Part shown: piece after piece, positions 41,450-49,920 of the stretch
How the letters are laid out: every line of letters begins with the position of its first letter
Numbering within the stretch: the first letter of the stretch is position 1
Assembly: GCA_949959185.1 (NCBI GenBank)
Contig: CATLIX010000002.1
Coordinates: forward strand, 60,288 to 124,287
DNA from: an uncultured Eubacterium sp.
GTDB taxonomy: Bacteria; Bacillota; Clostridia; Lachnospirales; Lachnospiraceae
Reading direction: 5' to 3'
DNA: 64,000 nucleotides
Made by a program: the position numbers and the translations under genes
Notes under the pieces: generated by a model
What the model was told of the DNA's origin: nothing
The model's database searches: none
The model's input: only the letters and a program-made list of their open reading frames with translations

Positions 41450-42592
41450 ATGGATTTTAAAAGAGATGAATTACACCAGGATATTCTGGACATGGTACAT
41501 GAGTTTGCAGTAAACGAAGTAAAGCCTCTGGCGGCAGAAATAGATAAGACAGAAGAATTTCCCATGGAAAATGTGAAGAAAATGGCAGAAATGGGACTTC
41601 TGGGCATTCCCTTTCCGGAAGAATATGGCGGAGCCGGCATGGATACGCTGGCATACATCCAGACCGTGGAAGAACTGAGCAAATACTGCGGTACCACAGG
41701 AGTTATTGTATCGGCCCATACATCCCTCTGCTGTACGCCCATTTACCAGTTCGGAACCGAGGAACAGAAGCAGAAATATCTGCCGAAATTATGCTCCGGC
41801 GAATGGATTGGCGCATTTGCACTGACAGAGGCAAACGCAGGAACAGACGCCTCCGGACAGAAAACGGTTGCTGTGGACAAAGGCGACCACTGGGTGCTGA
41901 ATGGCTCCAAAATTTTCATAACAAATGCAGGGGTGGCAGACGTATTTTTCGTGCTTGCCATGACAGATAAATCACAGGGTACCAAAGGGATTTCCGCATT
42001 TATCGTAGAAAAGGGATTTCCGGGATTTTCCATCGGGAAACTGGAAGACAAGATGGGAATTCGTGCATCTTCCACCTGTGAGCTGATTTTTGAAGACTGT
42101 ATCGTTCCAAAAGAAAACCTTGTGGGAGAATTGGGCAAAGGCTTTAAGTACGCCATGATGACACTGGACGGCGGACGTGTGGGTATTGCGGCTCAGGCCC
42201 TTGGCATTGCAGAAGGAGCCATTGAGGAGACCGTAAAATATGTACAGGAGCGTACCCAGTTTGGCCGACGTATTTCCCAGTTCCAGAATACCCAGTTTGA
42301 GCTGGCACAGATGCAGGCCAACACAGAGGCTGCAAAACTCCTGGTATATCAGGCGGCATGTGCCAAAGATGACCATGAGCCATTCTCTCATAAAGCGGCT
42401 ATGGCAAAACTGGTGGCTTCCAGAAATGCTTCCGACGTAACTCGCCGCTGCCTGCAGCTTTACGGAGGATATGGATATACAAAAGATTACCCCATTGAGC
42501 GTATGATGCGTGACGCCAAAATTACAGAGATTTACGAAGGTACATCCGAAGTACAGATGATGGTAATTTCCGGTTGGATGGGTGTGAAATAG
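41450..42592 (+). CDS. Acyl-CoA dehydrogenase (butyryl-CoA dehydrogenase-like)
   Basis: This 380-residue flavoenzyme has the full acyl-CoA dehydrogenase layout. FALTEANAGTDASGQKT near residue 122 and NGSKIFITNAG near 150 line the flavin. YVQERTQFGRRISQFQ lies near residue 263 and the catalytic glutamate in YEGTSEVQ near residue 367. It is the length of short-chain butyryl-CoA dehydrogenases. AGGAGG precedes the ATG. Its place between etfA and larA in a lactate operon is notable: it could accept the electrons released from lactate and reduce crotonyl-CoA, but the true acyl substrate is not shown. Confidence 0.93.
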   Translation: MDFKRDELHQDILDMVHEFAVNEVKPLAAEIDKTEEFPMENVKKMAEMGLLGIPFPEEYGGAGMDTLAYIQTVEELSKYCGTTGVIVSAHTSLCCTPIYQFGTEEQKQKYLPKLCSGEWIGAFALTEANAGTDASGQKTVAVDKGDHWVLNGSKIFITNAGVADVFFVLAMTDKSQGTKGISAFIVEKGFPGFSIGKLEDKMGIRASSTCELIFEDCIVPKENLVGELGKGFKYAMMTLDGGRVGIAAQALGIAEGAIEETVKYVQERTQFGRRISQFQNTQFELAQMQANTEAAKLLVYQAACAKDDHEPFSHKAAMAKLVASRNASDVTRRCLQLYGGYGYTKDYPIERMMRDAKITEIYEGTSEVQMMVISGWMGVK

Positions 42593-42603
42593 AGGTGAAC
42601 TTT

Positions 42604-43884
42604 ATGGATATGAAACTTCCGTTTTCCAGAGAGGGCATGATGCTTCATCTGGATGATAATTTAGATTATGAGGTTCTGGAATCTTCCATTGCATCCATGC
42701 CGGCGGCAGATAAGACAGAGGATGAAATCGTTCTGGAAGCCATGGAGCATCCCATCGGCTCCCCGAAGCTCTCCGAGCTTTCCAGGGATAAACAGAAGGT
42801 AGTTATCATCTGCTCAGACCATACCAGACCGGTACCAAGCAAACATATTATACCCTTTATGCTGAAGGAAATCCGGGAAGGGAATCCCGGTGCGGACGTT
42901 ACGTTGCTGATTGCAACAGGGTTCCACCGGGCTACCACCAGAGAAGAACTGGTGGGCAAATTCGGTCAGGAAATTGTGGAGCAGGAGAACATTGTCATCC
43001 ACGACAGCCAGAATATGGATGATATGGTAAATCTGGGCACACTGCCTTCCGGGGCTCCTCTGCTGATTAACAGGATAGCCGCAGAAGCTGATTTGCTGGT
43101 AAGCGAGGGATTTATTGAAACCCACTTTTTTGCAGGATTTTCCGGCGGACGCAAAAGCGTTCTGCCCGGTGTATCCAGTGCGGTAACAGTTCTCGGAAAC
43201 CACTGTTCCGCATTTATAGATTCTCCGTACAGCCGCACAGGCGTACTGGAAAACAATCCCATTCACAGGGATATGGTTGCCGCCAGTAAAATGGCGGACC
43301 AGAAGTACATTGTCAACGTCATCATTGACGCAGACAAAAGAGTTGTACATGCGGTGGCCGGTGATGCAGTCGAGGCACATGCAGCCGGCTGCCGGTTCCT
43401 CCGTCAGTATTGCCAGGTAACCCCTGAGAAAGCCGCAGATATTGCCATTTCCACAAACGGCGGTTATCCGCTGGACCAGAACATGTATCAGTCTGTAAAA
43501 GGAATGACAGCCGCAGAAGCGGCTTCTGAAGAAGACGGTATTATTATTATGGTATCCAACTGCGGAGACGGTCACGGCGGGGAGGGATTTTATCAGGCGC
43601 TGAAAAACTGTGAAAGTCCCGAAAGCCTTATGGAAGAAATCCGGAAGGTTCCCCAGGATGAGACAAAACCGGATCAGTGGGAATATCAGATTCAGAGCCG
43701 GATTTTAATCCATCACAGGGTTATTTATGTGATGTGCGAACAATACCGGGCCATGGCAGAGGAAATGGGCTTTGAGACAGCTTCCGATGTGAATGAGGCT
43801 CTGGCAAAAGCTCTGGAAGCAAAAGGAAAAGATGCCCACATTGCGGTGATTCCGGACGGAGTGTCCGTAATGGTAAAGATGTAA
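42604..43884 (+). CDS. larA: Lactate racemase (LarA family)
   Basis: This 426-residue protein is of the LarA/DUF2088 family, which racemises D- and L-lactate with a nickel-pincer cofactor. Recognisable parts are SDHTRPVPSKHIIP near residue 72, ATGFHRATTREEL near 105 and EGFIETHFFAGFSGGRKSVL near residue 168, which holds the cofactor-attached Lys and catalytic His. AGAGGTGA precedes the ATG at 42604. The last gene of the operon, it would let the cell use either lactate isomer. The cofactor genes larBCE are not in the window. Other LarA-like racemases exist, but the context favours lactate. Confidence 0.9.
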   Translation: MDMKLPFSREGMMLHLDDNLDYEVLESSIASMPAADKTEDEIVLEAMEHPIGSPKLSELSRDKQKVVIICSDHTRPVPSKHIIPFMLKEIREGNPGADVTLLIATGFHRATTREELVGKFGQEIVEQENIVIHDSQNMDDMVNLGTLPSGAPLLINRIAAEADLLVSEGFIETHFFAGFSGGRKSVLPGVSSAVTVLGNHCSAFIDSPYSRTGVLENNPIHRDMVAASKMADQKYIVNVIIDADKRVVHAVAGDAVEAHAAGCRFLRQYCQVTPEKAADIAISTNGGYPLDQNMYQSVKGMTAAEAASEEDGIIIMVSNCGDGHGGEGFYQALKNCESPESLMEEIRKVPQDETKPDQWEYQIQSRILIHHRVIYVMCEQYRAMAEEMGFETASDVNEALAKALEAKGKDAHIAVIPDGVSVMVKM

Positions 43885-43952
43885 CGTGTCAGAGGTGATA
43901 ATTTGCCGAGAGGCGGATTGTCTGTACATAATACATACAACATATTCACTTT

Positions 43953-43991
43953 GGACCCGGCGGGTCGGCGGTAAGCTGACCTGCCGGGTTC
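43953..43991 (+). terminator. GC-rich hairpin after the lactate operon
   Basis: GGACCCGGCGGGTCGGC pairs imperfectly with the complementary stretch ending in GCCGGGTTC. The following T content is modest (CATTGTTCT). Confidence 0.65.
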
Positions 43992-43994
43992 ATT

Positions 43995-44045
43995 GTTCTG
44001 CAGGAAAGACCGTTTTGCTGTAAAATTTTAAATCTTTATCTGACA
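43995..44045. repeat. Degenerate copy of the dispersed hairpin repeat
   Basis: TTCTGCAGGAAAGACC followed by GCTGTAAAATTTTAAAT resembles the left arm and loop of the 6607 copy. The right arm is decayed. Confidence 0.4.
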
Positions 44046-44153
44046 TTTCTTTTGCGTGCTTTTCAGTCGAAAAATTCCATCTGCAGGGTCTGACGGAACG
44101 CAGGCAGGAATATAAATTAGCAGAGGAGGAATGAATAGAGGAGGAAAACGGAC

Positions 44154-45194
44154 ATGACCATAAACAGAGATTATATTTCCGCACAAAACACCTATGAAAA
44201 TGAAAATCATCCAAAATATATTGTAATTCATGAAACAGATAATTACGCCAGAGGGGCGGATGCCCGCCGCCATGCTTTCGCCCAGTCGGCCGGGCATTTA
44301 AGTACGTCCGTCCACTATTACGCAGGCTCAGACGGAGTCTGTCAGGCTGCAGAGCATAAGGACGGCACCTTTTCCATAGGAGTGGAATACAATACCGTCC
44401 ATGGGGTGAAAGACGCGGACAACAGGAATACCATCAATATTGAAATCTGTGTAAACAGCGACGGAGATTATGAGAAAGCCCGTGCAAATGCCATTGAACT
44501 GGTGAAGGAGCTGATGAAGACTGCTGACATTCCGGCAGAGAGAGTGATTCGGCATTTTGATGCCAGAGGGAAATACTGTCCCAGGAAAATGATGGACAGT
44601 CCAGAGTTGTGGAGAGATTTTCAGAAACAGATTGGGCAGGAGGAGCCGGACACCGGGGCAGGACCGTTTCAGGGAGAATCCAGGCCCATGGAAGAATGGT
44701 ACCGGGTGGGTTCCGGCTGGAAAGACGGTATCTGCCAGAATCAGACGGGGGCTTATCACAACAGGGAATTTGCCATGAAAGACTGCGGGCCCGGACAGTA
44801 TGTCTATGACGGACAGGGGAACGTAATCTATACCGGCGGCCGGAAAGAACAGGACTATGTCTATACGCAGAAACAGTTTATTCTGGATGTACAGAAAATC
44901 ACCGGTTCTGCTCCGGATGGTATCGCCGGGGATGAAACCATTGGCAATACTCCCACAGTTTCCAGAAATGACAATAAATATCATCCGGTGGTAACTCCTC
45001 TGGAACGGAGGATGAAGGCTCTGGATTATTATTACGGAGCTATCGAGGAGGATAACGGAAAACGTCCTCAGTTTGGGAAGGGAATGGAGGAAGCGGTAAA
45101 TACCTACCAGAAGAAAGTTCTGGGGTATAAATATCCGGATGGGGAGATTACCGGGGAGAAAAAGACCTGGGAGTCTCTGCTGGGGATGCTGTAG
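44154..45194 (+). CDS. N-acetylmuramoyl-L-alanine amidase with C-terminal peptidoglycan-binding region
   Basis: This 346-residue protein begins with an amidase_2 domain: YIVIHETDNYARGADA near residue 22, a zinc-ligand His in TSVHYYAG near 53, and RHFDARGKYCPRKM near residue 133. It cleaves the bond between muramic acid and the stem peptide. The C-terminal 110 residues contain FILDVQKITG and VNTYQKKVLGYKYPDG, resembling peptidoglycan-binding repeats. There is no signal peptide, as in phage endolysins and some spore-lysis enzymes, so release may need a holin or mother-cell lysis. The weak GAGGAG lies 16 or more bases before the ATG. It is a single-gene unit. Confidence 0.85.
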   Translation: MTINRDYISAQNTYENENHPKYIVIHETDNYARGADARRHAFAQSAGHLSTSVHYYAGSDGVCQAAEHKDGTFSIGVEYNTVHGVKDADNRNTINIEICVNSDGDYEKARANAIELVKELMKTADIPAERVIRHFDARGKYCPRKMMDSPELWRDFQKQIGQEEPDTGAGPFQGESRPMEEWYRVGSGWKDGICQNQTGAYHNREFAMKDCGPGQYVYDGQGNVIYTGGRKEQDYVYTQKQFILDVQKITGSAPDGIAGDETIGNTPTVSRNDNKYHPVVTPLERRMKALDYYYGAIEEDNGKRPQFGKGMEEAVNTYQKKVLGYKYPDGEITGEKKTWESLLGML

Positions 45195-45246
45195 CTGATT
45201 TGTCACAGTCCGCAGGGAGTCTGTGGACTGCAAGGCTGATTTCCGA

Positions 45247-45283
45247 CAAATTGTACCATAAAAAGTGCAAATTATACCATAAA
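45247..45283 (+). promoter_or_regulatory. Direct repeats 21 bp apart upstream of the LytTR gene
   Basis: CAAATTGTACCATAAA at 45247 and CAAATTATACCATAAA at 45268 are spaced exactly 21 bases apart, two helical turns. LytTR regulators bind such phased direct repeats. Promoter-like TAATATAAT copies follow at about 45296-45315. Confidence 0.7.
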
Positions 45284-45404
45284 TATCTTTTTTTGTAATA
45301 TAATGTAATATAATCTTATTTATAAAAAATGTAAATAATAAAAATAATGTAAACAGTAAAAAATAGTGAAAACAGGAAAATAAAACATGGGAGGAGTACT
45401 GTCT

Positions 45405-46187
45405 GTGTATCTGATAGCCCTTTGTGATGACGAAACAGAAGAATTAAATAAGACGGAGCAAATGCTGTATGACTATAAGAAAAAGCATCCGGGAATGGAT
45501 TTCAGGGCGGAACGCTTTAAAAGTGCATATGAACTGCTCTGTAAAGTCAGAGAAGGGAATTATATTCCGGATCTGCTGCTGATGGATATATATATGCCGG
45601 AGAAGCCGGGGATTGAAGCAGCCAGAGAACTGCGTGACATGGGAAATGGAAGCAGAATTGTGTTTCTTACCACTTCCAGAGAACATGCCCTTGAGGCATT
45701 CGGCGTGAACGCGGCTCAGTATCTGGTGAAACCTGTCACAGAGGAGATGCTGTTTCCGATTCTGGACGGGGTTTTCAGAGAGGTGGAAGAGGATCGGAAG
45801 AAATATCTGGTTCTGCGGATTGAGGGGAGAATGCAGCGTGTGGCTTTGCATGATATTGTGTACTGCGAGGCCCAGCGGAAAAATCAGTGTCTGCATCTTG
45901 CAGATGACAGTCAGCATCTGCTGCGTATGACGCTGACGGAAATTTATGATATGCTTGCCGGATATCAGGAATTTGTAAGGGTGGGGGTTGCCTATGTTAT
46001 GAATCTGGAGTATATTGATAATCTGAATGCCCAGGAAATCTGTCTGAATAGCGGTAAGAAGATTCACCTGCCGCGCGGAGCATACAAAACCTTAAAAGAA
46101 CAGTATTTCGGATATTATTGCGGAGGAGAGGAAATAAAATTTGATGAATTGCAGGCCAGTGACCATGAGAACGCCGTAGTTTTCTGA
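45405..46187 (+). CDS. LytTR-family response regulator, orphan
   Basis: This 260-residue response regulator has a receiver domain (residues 1-120) with acidic residues in LCDDETEE, phospho-acceptor Asp61 in LLLMDIYMP, and conserved Thr and Lys in FLTTSRE and YLVKPV. A LytTR DNA-binding domain fills about 140-240 (LHDIVYCEAQRKNQCLHL, then FVRVGVAYVMNLEYI). The GTG at 45405 is the likely start because GGGAGGAG lies 8 bases before it; an in-frame ATG at 45387 overlaps that site. No histidine kinase gene is adjacent. Phased direct repeats lie 120-160 bases upstream and could be its own binding sites. Targets are unknown; LytTR proteins often control peptide signalling or surface functions. Confidence 0.9.
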   Translation: MYLIALCDDETEELNKTEQMLYDYKKKHPGMDFRAERFKSAYELLCKVREGNYIPDLLLMDIYMPEKPGIEAARELRDMGNGSRIVFLTTSREHALEAFGVNAAQYLVKPVTEEMLFPILDGVFREVEEDRKKYLVLRIEGRMQRVALHDIVYCEAQRKNQCLHLADDSQHLLRMTLTEIYDMLAGYQEFVRVGVAYVMNLEYIDNLNAQEICLNSGKKIHLPRGAYKTLKEQYFGYYCGGEEIKFDELQASDHENAVVF

Positions 46188-46243
46188 CGGTGGAGAATAT
46201 GGGGCCGGTGAAATACGGAATCAGAAAGAGCATATCAGCAACG

Positions 46244-46278
46244 GCACAGGATAATCGGAAAGGGTCCTGTGCTGTTTT
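46244..46278 (+). terminator. Rho-independent terminator after the LytTR gene
   Basis: A perfect 8-bp stem GCACAGGA / TCCTGTGC with a 13-base loop is followed by TGTTTT. Confidence 0.7.
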
Positions 46279-46319
46279 GCCGTGCGGAAAAGTCATTTTC
46301 CAAAAATGATACGACACAA

Positions 46320-46326
46320 TTCGACA
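46320..46326 (-). promoter_or_regulatory. 0A-box candidate upstream of spo0A
   Basis: TTCGACA is the reverse complement of the core Spo0A box TGTCGAA. It lies about 60 bases upstream of the -35 element. Confidence 0.55.
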
Positions 46327-46382
46327 AAATATATAGCGCTATAATCGGTATGATAATAATGTTATGGTAAAAAAGCACTAAT

Positions 46383-46410
46383 TTGACAAGGTTCGTGTTA
46401 AAATGATAAT
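46383..46410 (+). promoter_or_regulatory. Sigma-A promoter of spo0A
   Basis: TTGACA (46383-46388), a 16-base spacer and GATAAT (46405-46410) lie 124 bases before the start codon. A sigma-H-like AGGATTT at 46414 is also present but lacks a well-spaced partner. Confidence 0.7.
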
Positions 46411-46423
46411 ACCAGGATTTCTT

Positions 46424-46430
46424 TGTCGAA
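46424..46430 (+). promoter_or_regulatory. 0A-box candidate downstream of the spo0A promoter
   Basis: TGTCGAA, the core Spo0A box, lies 13 bases beyond the -10 element. This suggests autoregulation. Confidence 0.6.
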
Positions 46431-46533
46431 AATCAGAGAAATCTTTTTATTGAAGGAATATTTATTTGAGGATATAATACAAATAGTTGCCTTTTATGAG
46501 GGATTATTATGAAAACCAACAGGAGGATTTAGC

Positions 46534-47334
46534 GTGGAAAAATTAAATGTGGCAATTGCAGATGACAATGAGAGAATGCTGAGGGAATTGGGAGACATCG
46601 TAAAAAGCGACGAAGAACTTCAGGTAGTAGGAACAGCGAAAGATGGAGAAGAAGCATACGAAATGATAAAAAAGAAGGAACCGGACGTGGTATTGCTTGA
46701 CATTGTTATGCCTAAACTGGACGGACTGACTGTGATGGACAAAATCAGAAGCGATAAAAATATCAAAAAACATCCGGCGTTTATTATAATAACCGCAATC
46801 GGACAGGAAAAAATCACAGAGGACGCATTTTCTCTGGGAGCGGATTACTATATTATGAAGCCTTTTGACAACGAAGTAGTGCTGAACCGTATCAAGCATG
46901 TGCGGAATTCGGAACTGCGCAGGGGAACAGAGGTACGAAAGGTCAATGCCTATGAGAAGAAGCAGGATCTGGAGGAACGGAATCTGGAAAGCGATGTGAC
47001 AAACATTATCCATGAAATCGGCGTACCTGCCCATATCAAAGGATATCAGTATCTGCGGGAGGCCATTATCATGTCGGTGCGGGATATGGAAATGCTGAAT
47101 TCCATTACCAAAATCCTGTATCCTGGAATTGCAAAGAAGTATCAGACCACGCCAAGCCGGGTGGAACGGGCCATCCGCCATGCCATTGAGGTTGCATGGA
47201 GCAGAGGAAAAATGGATACCATTGACGAATTATTCGGCTATACCATTCACAATGGGAAAGGAAAACCTACAAATTCTGAATTTATAGCTTTAATTGCGGA
47301 CAAAATTCGGTTAGAATATAAGTTAAGAGAATAA
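46534..47334 (+). CDS. spo0A: Sporulation master regulator Spo0A
   Basis: This 266-residue response regulator controls entry into sporulation. The receiver domain has acidic IADDNERM, phospho-acceptor Asp56 in [11 protein letters not shown] and Lys in YYIMKPFD. After a hinge, the effector domain shows the near-invariant Spo0A sequence [18 protein letters not shown] and the recognition helix [18 protein letters not shown]. It starts with GTG, 7 bases after AGGAGG. Two 0A-box candidates surround its promoter, so it probably regulates itself. spoIVB, often the upstream neighbour, is absent here. glgA follows after 15 bases and may be co-transcribed. Confidence 0.97.
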   Translation: MEKLNVAIADDNERMLRELGDIVKSDEELQVVGTAKDGEEAYEMIKKKEPDVVLLDIVMPKLDGLTVMDKIRSDKNIKKHPAFIIITAIGQEKITEDAFSLGADYYIMKPFDNEVVLNRIKHVRNSELRRGTEVRKVNAYEKKQDLEERNLESDVTNIIHEIGVPAHIKGYQYLREAIIMSVRDMEMLNSITKILYPGIAKKYQTTPSRVERAIRHAIEVAWSRGKMDTIDELFGYTIHNGKGKPTNSEFIALIADKIRLEYKLRE

Positions 47335-47349
47335 GTAGGAGGTTTTTAC

Positions 47350-48786
47350 ATGAAGAAGATACTCTTTGCAGCATCCGAGGGGAATCCTTTTGTCAAGACC
47401 GGAGGTCTGGCAGATGTGGTGGGGGCTTTGCCGAAATATCTGGATAAGGAAACCTTTGACGTAAGGATTATTCTGCCGAAATATCTGTGTATTTCAGAAG
47501 AACATCGGCAGAATATGAAATACGTGACCGAGTTCCATGCAGATATGCCGAGAGAACAGGAATACATAGGAATTTATGAAGCCAGCGTGGAAGGTGTTCA
47601 CTATTATTTTATAGATAATGAGCATTATTTTGCAGGAAACGGTCCTTATAACCAGATTTTTGAAGATGTGAATAAATTCGCATTTTTCTGCCGGGCAGTG
47701 CTGGCCAGCCTGCCGGAACTGGGTTTCTGCCCGGATATCATACACTGCCATGACTGGCAGACAGCGCTGATTCCGGTATTTCTGGATGCATTTTACCGGG
47801 AAAACGCCTTCTATCAGAATATCCGCACAGTCCTTACCATTCATAATCAGAAATTTCAGGGCCGGTGGCGGATAGACGATATTGAAAACTGCCGGGATCT
47901 GCCTTCCCATTACCGTTACGGAGCCATGGAGGCCTATGGGGAAACGAATTTTCTGAAAGCGGGAATCCTTCACGCAAACCGGGTCAATGCGGTCAGTGAG
48001 ACATATGCCAGAGAGATTCAGGGACAGCAGGGCGGTGAAGGGCTGGACGGTGTAATGAGGGAGATTTCCGGCAAGCTCTCCGGTATTGTAAACGGGATTG
48101 ACAATGAGGAGTATGACCCCAGGACGGATTCCAGGCTGAAGGCAAACTTCGACGTGAAGACGATTGCCAGGAAGAAGCAGAATAAAGAAGCGTTGCAGGC
48201 CGCTCTGGGCCTTCGGAAAGACAGTTCCGCCATGGTAATCGGCATGGTGTCCCGGCTGACTCAGCAGAAAGGATTTGATCTGGTACGGGCAGTGCTGGAG
48301 GAAATGATGAATACCCTGAATGTACAGGTGGCGGTGCTGGGTACGGGGGAAGAACAGTTTCAGAATTTCTTCCGTCATTTCGACTGGAAGTATCCGGACC
48401 GGGTGTCTGCCACCATAGGCTACAGCGAAGAAAAGGCCCATCTGATTTACGGCGGCGCAGATGCGTTCCTCATGCCTTCTCAGTTTGAGCCATGCGGCCT
48501 GAGCCAGTTAATCAGTATGCGCTACGGTACCATTCCCATTGTCCGGGAGACAGGGGGATTAAAGGATACGGTAGAGCCTTACAATGAAATCTGGCATACG
48601 GGAAACGGGTTCAGCTTTGCCAATTATAATGCTTCGGAAATGCTGATGATTGTACGGTATGCCTGTGATGTGTTCTGCAACCATCCCAAAGACTGGAAAG
48701 CTATGATGAAGCGGTGCATGAATGAGGATAATTCCTGGAAAAAATCTGCCGGAAAATATGAGAAGCTGTATCTGGAACTGGTGTGA
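47350..48786 (+). CDS. glgA: Glycogen synthase
   Basis: This 478-residue GT5 glycosyltransferase builds alpha-1,4-glucan from ADP-glucose. It shows the N-terminal ADP-glucose-binding KTGGLADVVGALPKYL with Lys17, HCHDWQTALIP near residue 137, and the C-terminal catalytic patch SQFEPCGLSQLISMRYGTIP near residue 378 followed by RETGGLKDTV. The length is normal. AGGAGG precedes the ATG. It stands directly behind spo0A, which would link glycogen storage to sporulation if the pair is co-transcribed. No other glycogen genes are nearby. Confidence 0.96.
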   Translation: MKKILFAASEGNPFVKTGGLADVVGALPKYLDKETFDVRIILPKYLCISEEHRQNMKYVTEFHADMPREQEYIGIYEASVEGVHYYFIDNEHYFAGNGPYNQIFEDVNKFAFFCRAVLASLPELGFCPDIIHCHDWQTALIPVFLDAFYRENAFYQNIRTVLTIHNQKFQGRWRIDDIENCRDLPSHYRYGAMEAYGETNFLKAGILHANRVNAVSETYAREIQGQQGGEGLDGVMREISGKLSGIVNGIDNEEYDPRTDSRLKANFDVKTIARKKQNKEALQAALGLRKDSSAMVIGMVSRLTQQKGFDLVRAVLEEMMNTLNVQVAVLGTGEEQFQNFFRHFDWKYPDRVSATIGYSEEKAHLIYGGADAFLMPSQFEPCGLSQLISMRYGTIPIVRETGGLKDTVEPYNEIWHTGNGFSFANYNASEMLMIVRYACDVFCNHPKDWKAMMKRCMNEDNSWKKSAGKYEKLYLELV

Positions 48787-48795
48787 CATTTTCTG

Positions 48796-48833
48796 CGGGA
48801 GCTGCCCACAGCCGAAACCGGCGGGCGCTCCCG
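48796..48833. terminator. GC-rich hairpin between converging glgA and DUF5688 genes
   Basis: CGGGAGC pairs with GCTCCCG and the inner GCCC with GGGC. No strong T run follows on the plus strand. Confidence 0.45.
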
Positions 48834-48865
48834 TCGTTATATTATGCGGAAAATGCAGACAGAAA

Positions 48866-49777
48866 TCAGCATATGGAGAGCTGGCAGGAATTTCTGTCAT
48901 AGAAGTAAACGCAGTCGGAAAGAATTTCTTCCGGGGAGACTTCAGCCAGGTTGATTTCCCTCACAATCCGGGGCAGTTCTCCGGGATTGCCTGCGCGGGA
49001 AGCAGGAATGGCAATTACTTCATGGACACTGCTGGGAAGTATATAGAGGCTGTCGTTCAACTGGCCGGATACCTGTTTCAGAGTATCCTGATAGAGGATA
49101 CAGCAGGCGCCGTTCAGCCGCAGACGGTTGGTGAGCACATACATGGGAACAATTTCGGAAGACAGAGTTTCTCTGGCAGACTGCTGTTTTTCTTCCGGGA
49201 GTACGTCAAGGGAGGGAAAAATAAGGTCTGCCAGGGAATCCCAGCGGAACGGGAGCAGAAGAGGCGTATTCTGCCGGGCCAGAGAGAACAGCGTATCTCC
49301 GGAAATATTCCAGTATGCCAGATGCTCGTTGAAAATGGGAATGGACGCATGTTTTCCAGGCCCTTCCTGTATCAGACAATAAAATACAACGGCGAGGTCC
49401 ATCCAGGGAAAATGGGGAATTTCTTTCAGAAGTTCCCTGTTTTTTTCGTAATTTATCAGTTTACAGGCAATGCGGGAACGAATATTCTCAAAACAGGTGA
49501 AAAAGGAAGTGTCCACGGTTCTGACATTGCAGTGTTCATGGTAATAGTGCAGTATACGGGCCTTAAGGACGGAAAAGGAAGTTCCGTTCTGATAGCTTTC
49601 ATAATAATGGTTCAGATAAATAGCAGGGGAAACATTACTGCCCGGCTCCAGAATGGTGAGTCCGTCCAGCAGAATATGATTGTTATGGGAAAAAGGGCGG
49701 ATGGAAACAGAAGTGCCCGCGGGAAACAGCTCTTCCAGACTGGCGACGAGCTGCTGCTTAAACTGTTCGTATGTCAT
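48866..49777 (-). CDS. DUF5688 family protein
   Basis: This 303-residue soluble protein starts MTYEQFKQQLVASLEELFP, which I recognise as the N-terminus of DUF5688, a family largely found in Lachnospiraceae and related gut bacteria. No catalytic motif stands out. The rest alternates helices and strands with a conserved-looking YLNHYYESYQNG near residue 60. AGGAGG precedes the ATG at 49777; an open frame extends 60 residues further upstream but without a start signal. The gene stands alone, converging with glgA and divergent from the oligopeptide transporter. Its function is unknown. Confidence 0.8.
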   Translation of the reverse strand: MTYEQFKQQLVASLEELFPAGTSVSIRPFSHNNHILLDGLTILEPGSNVSPAIYLNHYYESYQNGTSFSVLKARILHYYHEHCNVRTVDTSFFTCFENIRSRIACKLINYEKNRELLKEIPHFPWMDLAVVFYCLIQEGPGKHASIPIFNEHLAYWNISGDTLFSLARQNTPLLLPFRWDSLADLIFPSLDVLPEEKQQSARETLSSEIVPMYVLTNRLRLNGACCILYQDTLKQVSGQLNDSLYILPSSVHEVIAIPASRAGNPGELPRIVREINLAEVSPEEILSDCVYFYDRNSCQLSIC

Positions 49778-49920
49778 AATACCTCCTGTGCTGTGCTGGC
49801 AGCCTGGAAGATTATGGTCCACACAGATTCCGTGTGGGCTTAACTGTACCACGAAAACCGGAAAAATGCAAGAGTAAATTTGGGGAAATTCTAAATTTTT
49901 TGTTGACAAATGACAATTGA

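Noticed and set aside
46414..46442. Sigma-H promoter of spo0A
   Set aside because: AGGATTT is present, but the best GAAAT partner is about 17 bases away, outside the usual spacing.
48722..49843. Open frame of 373 codons antisense to the DUF5688 gene
   Set aside because: The minus-strand gene has AGGAGG and a recognisable N-terminus; the plus-strand frame has neither.
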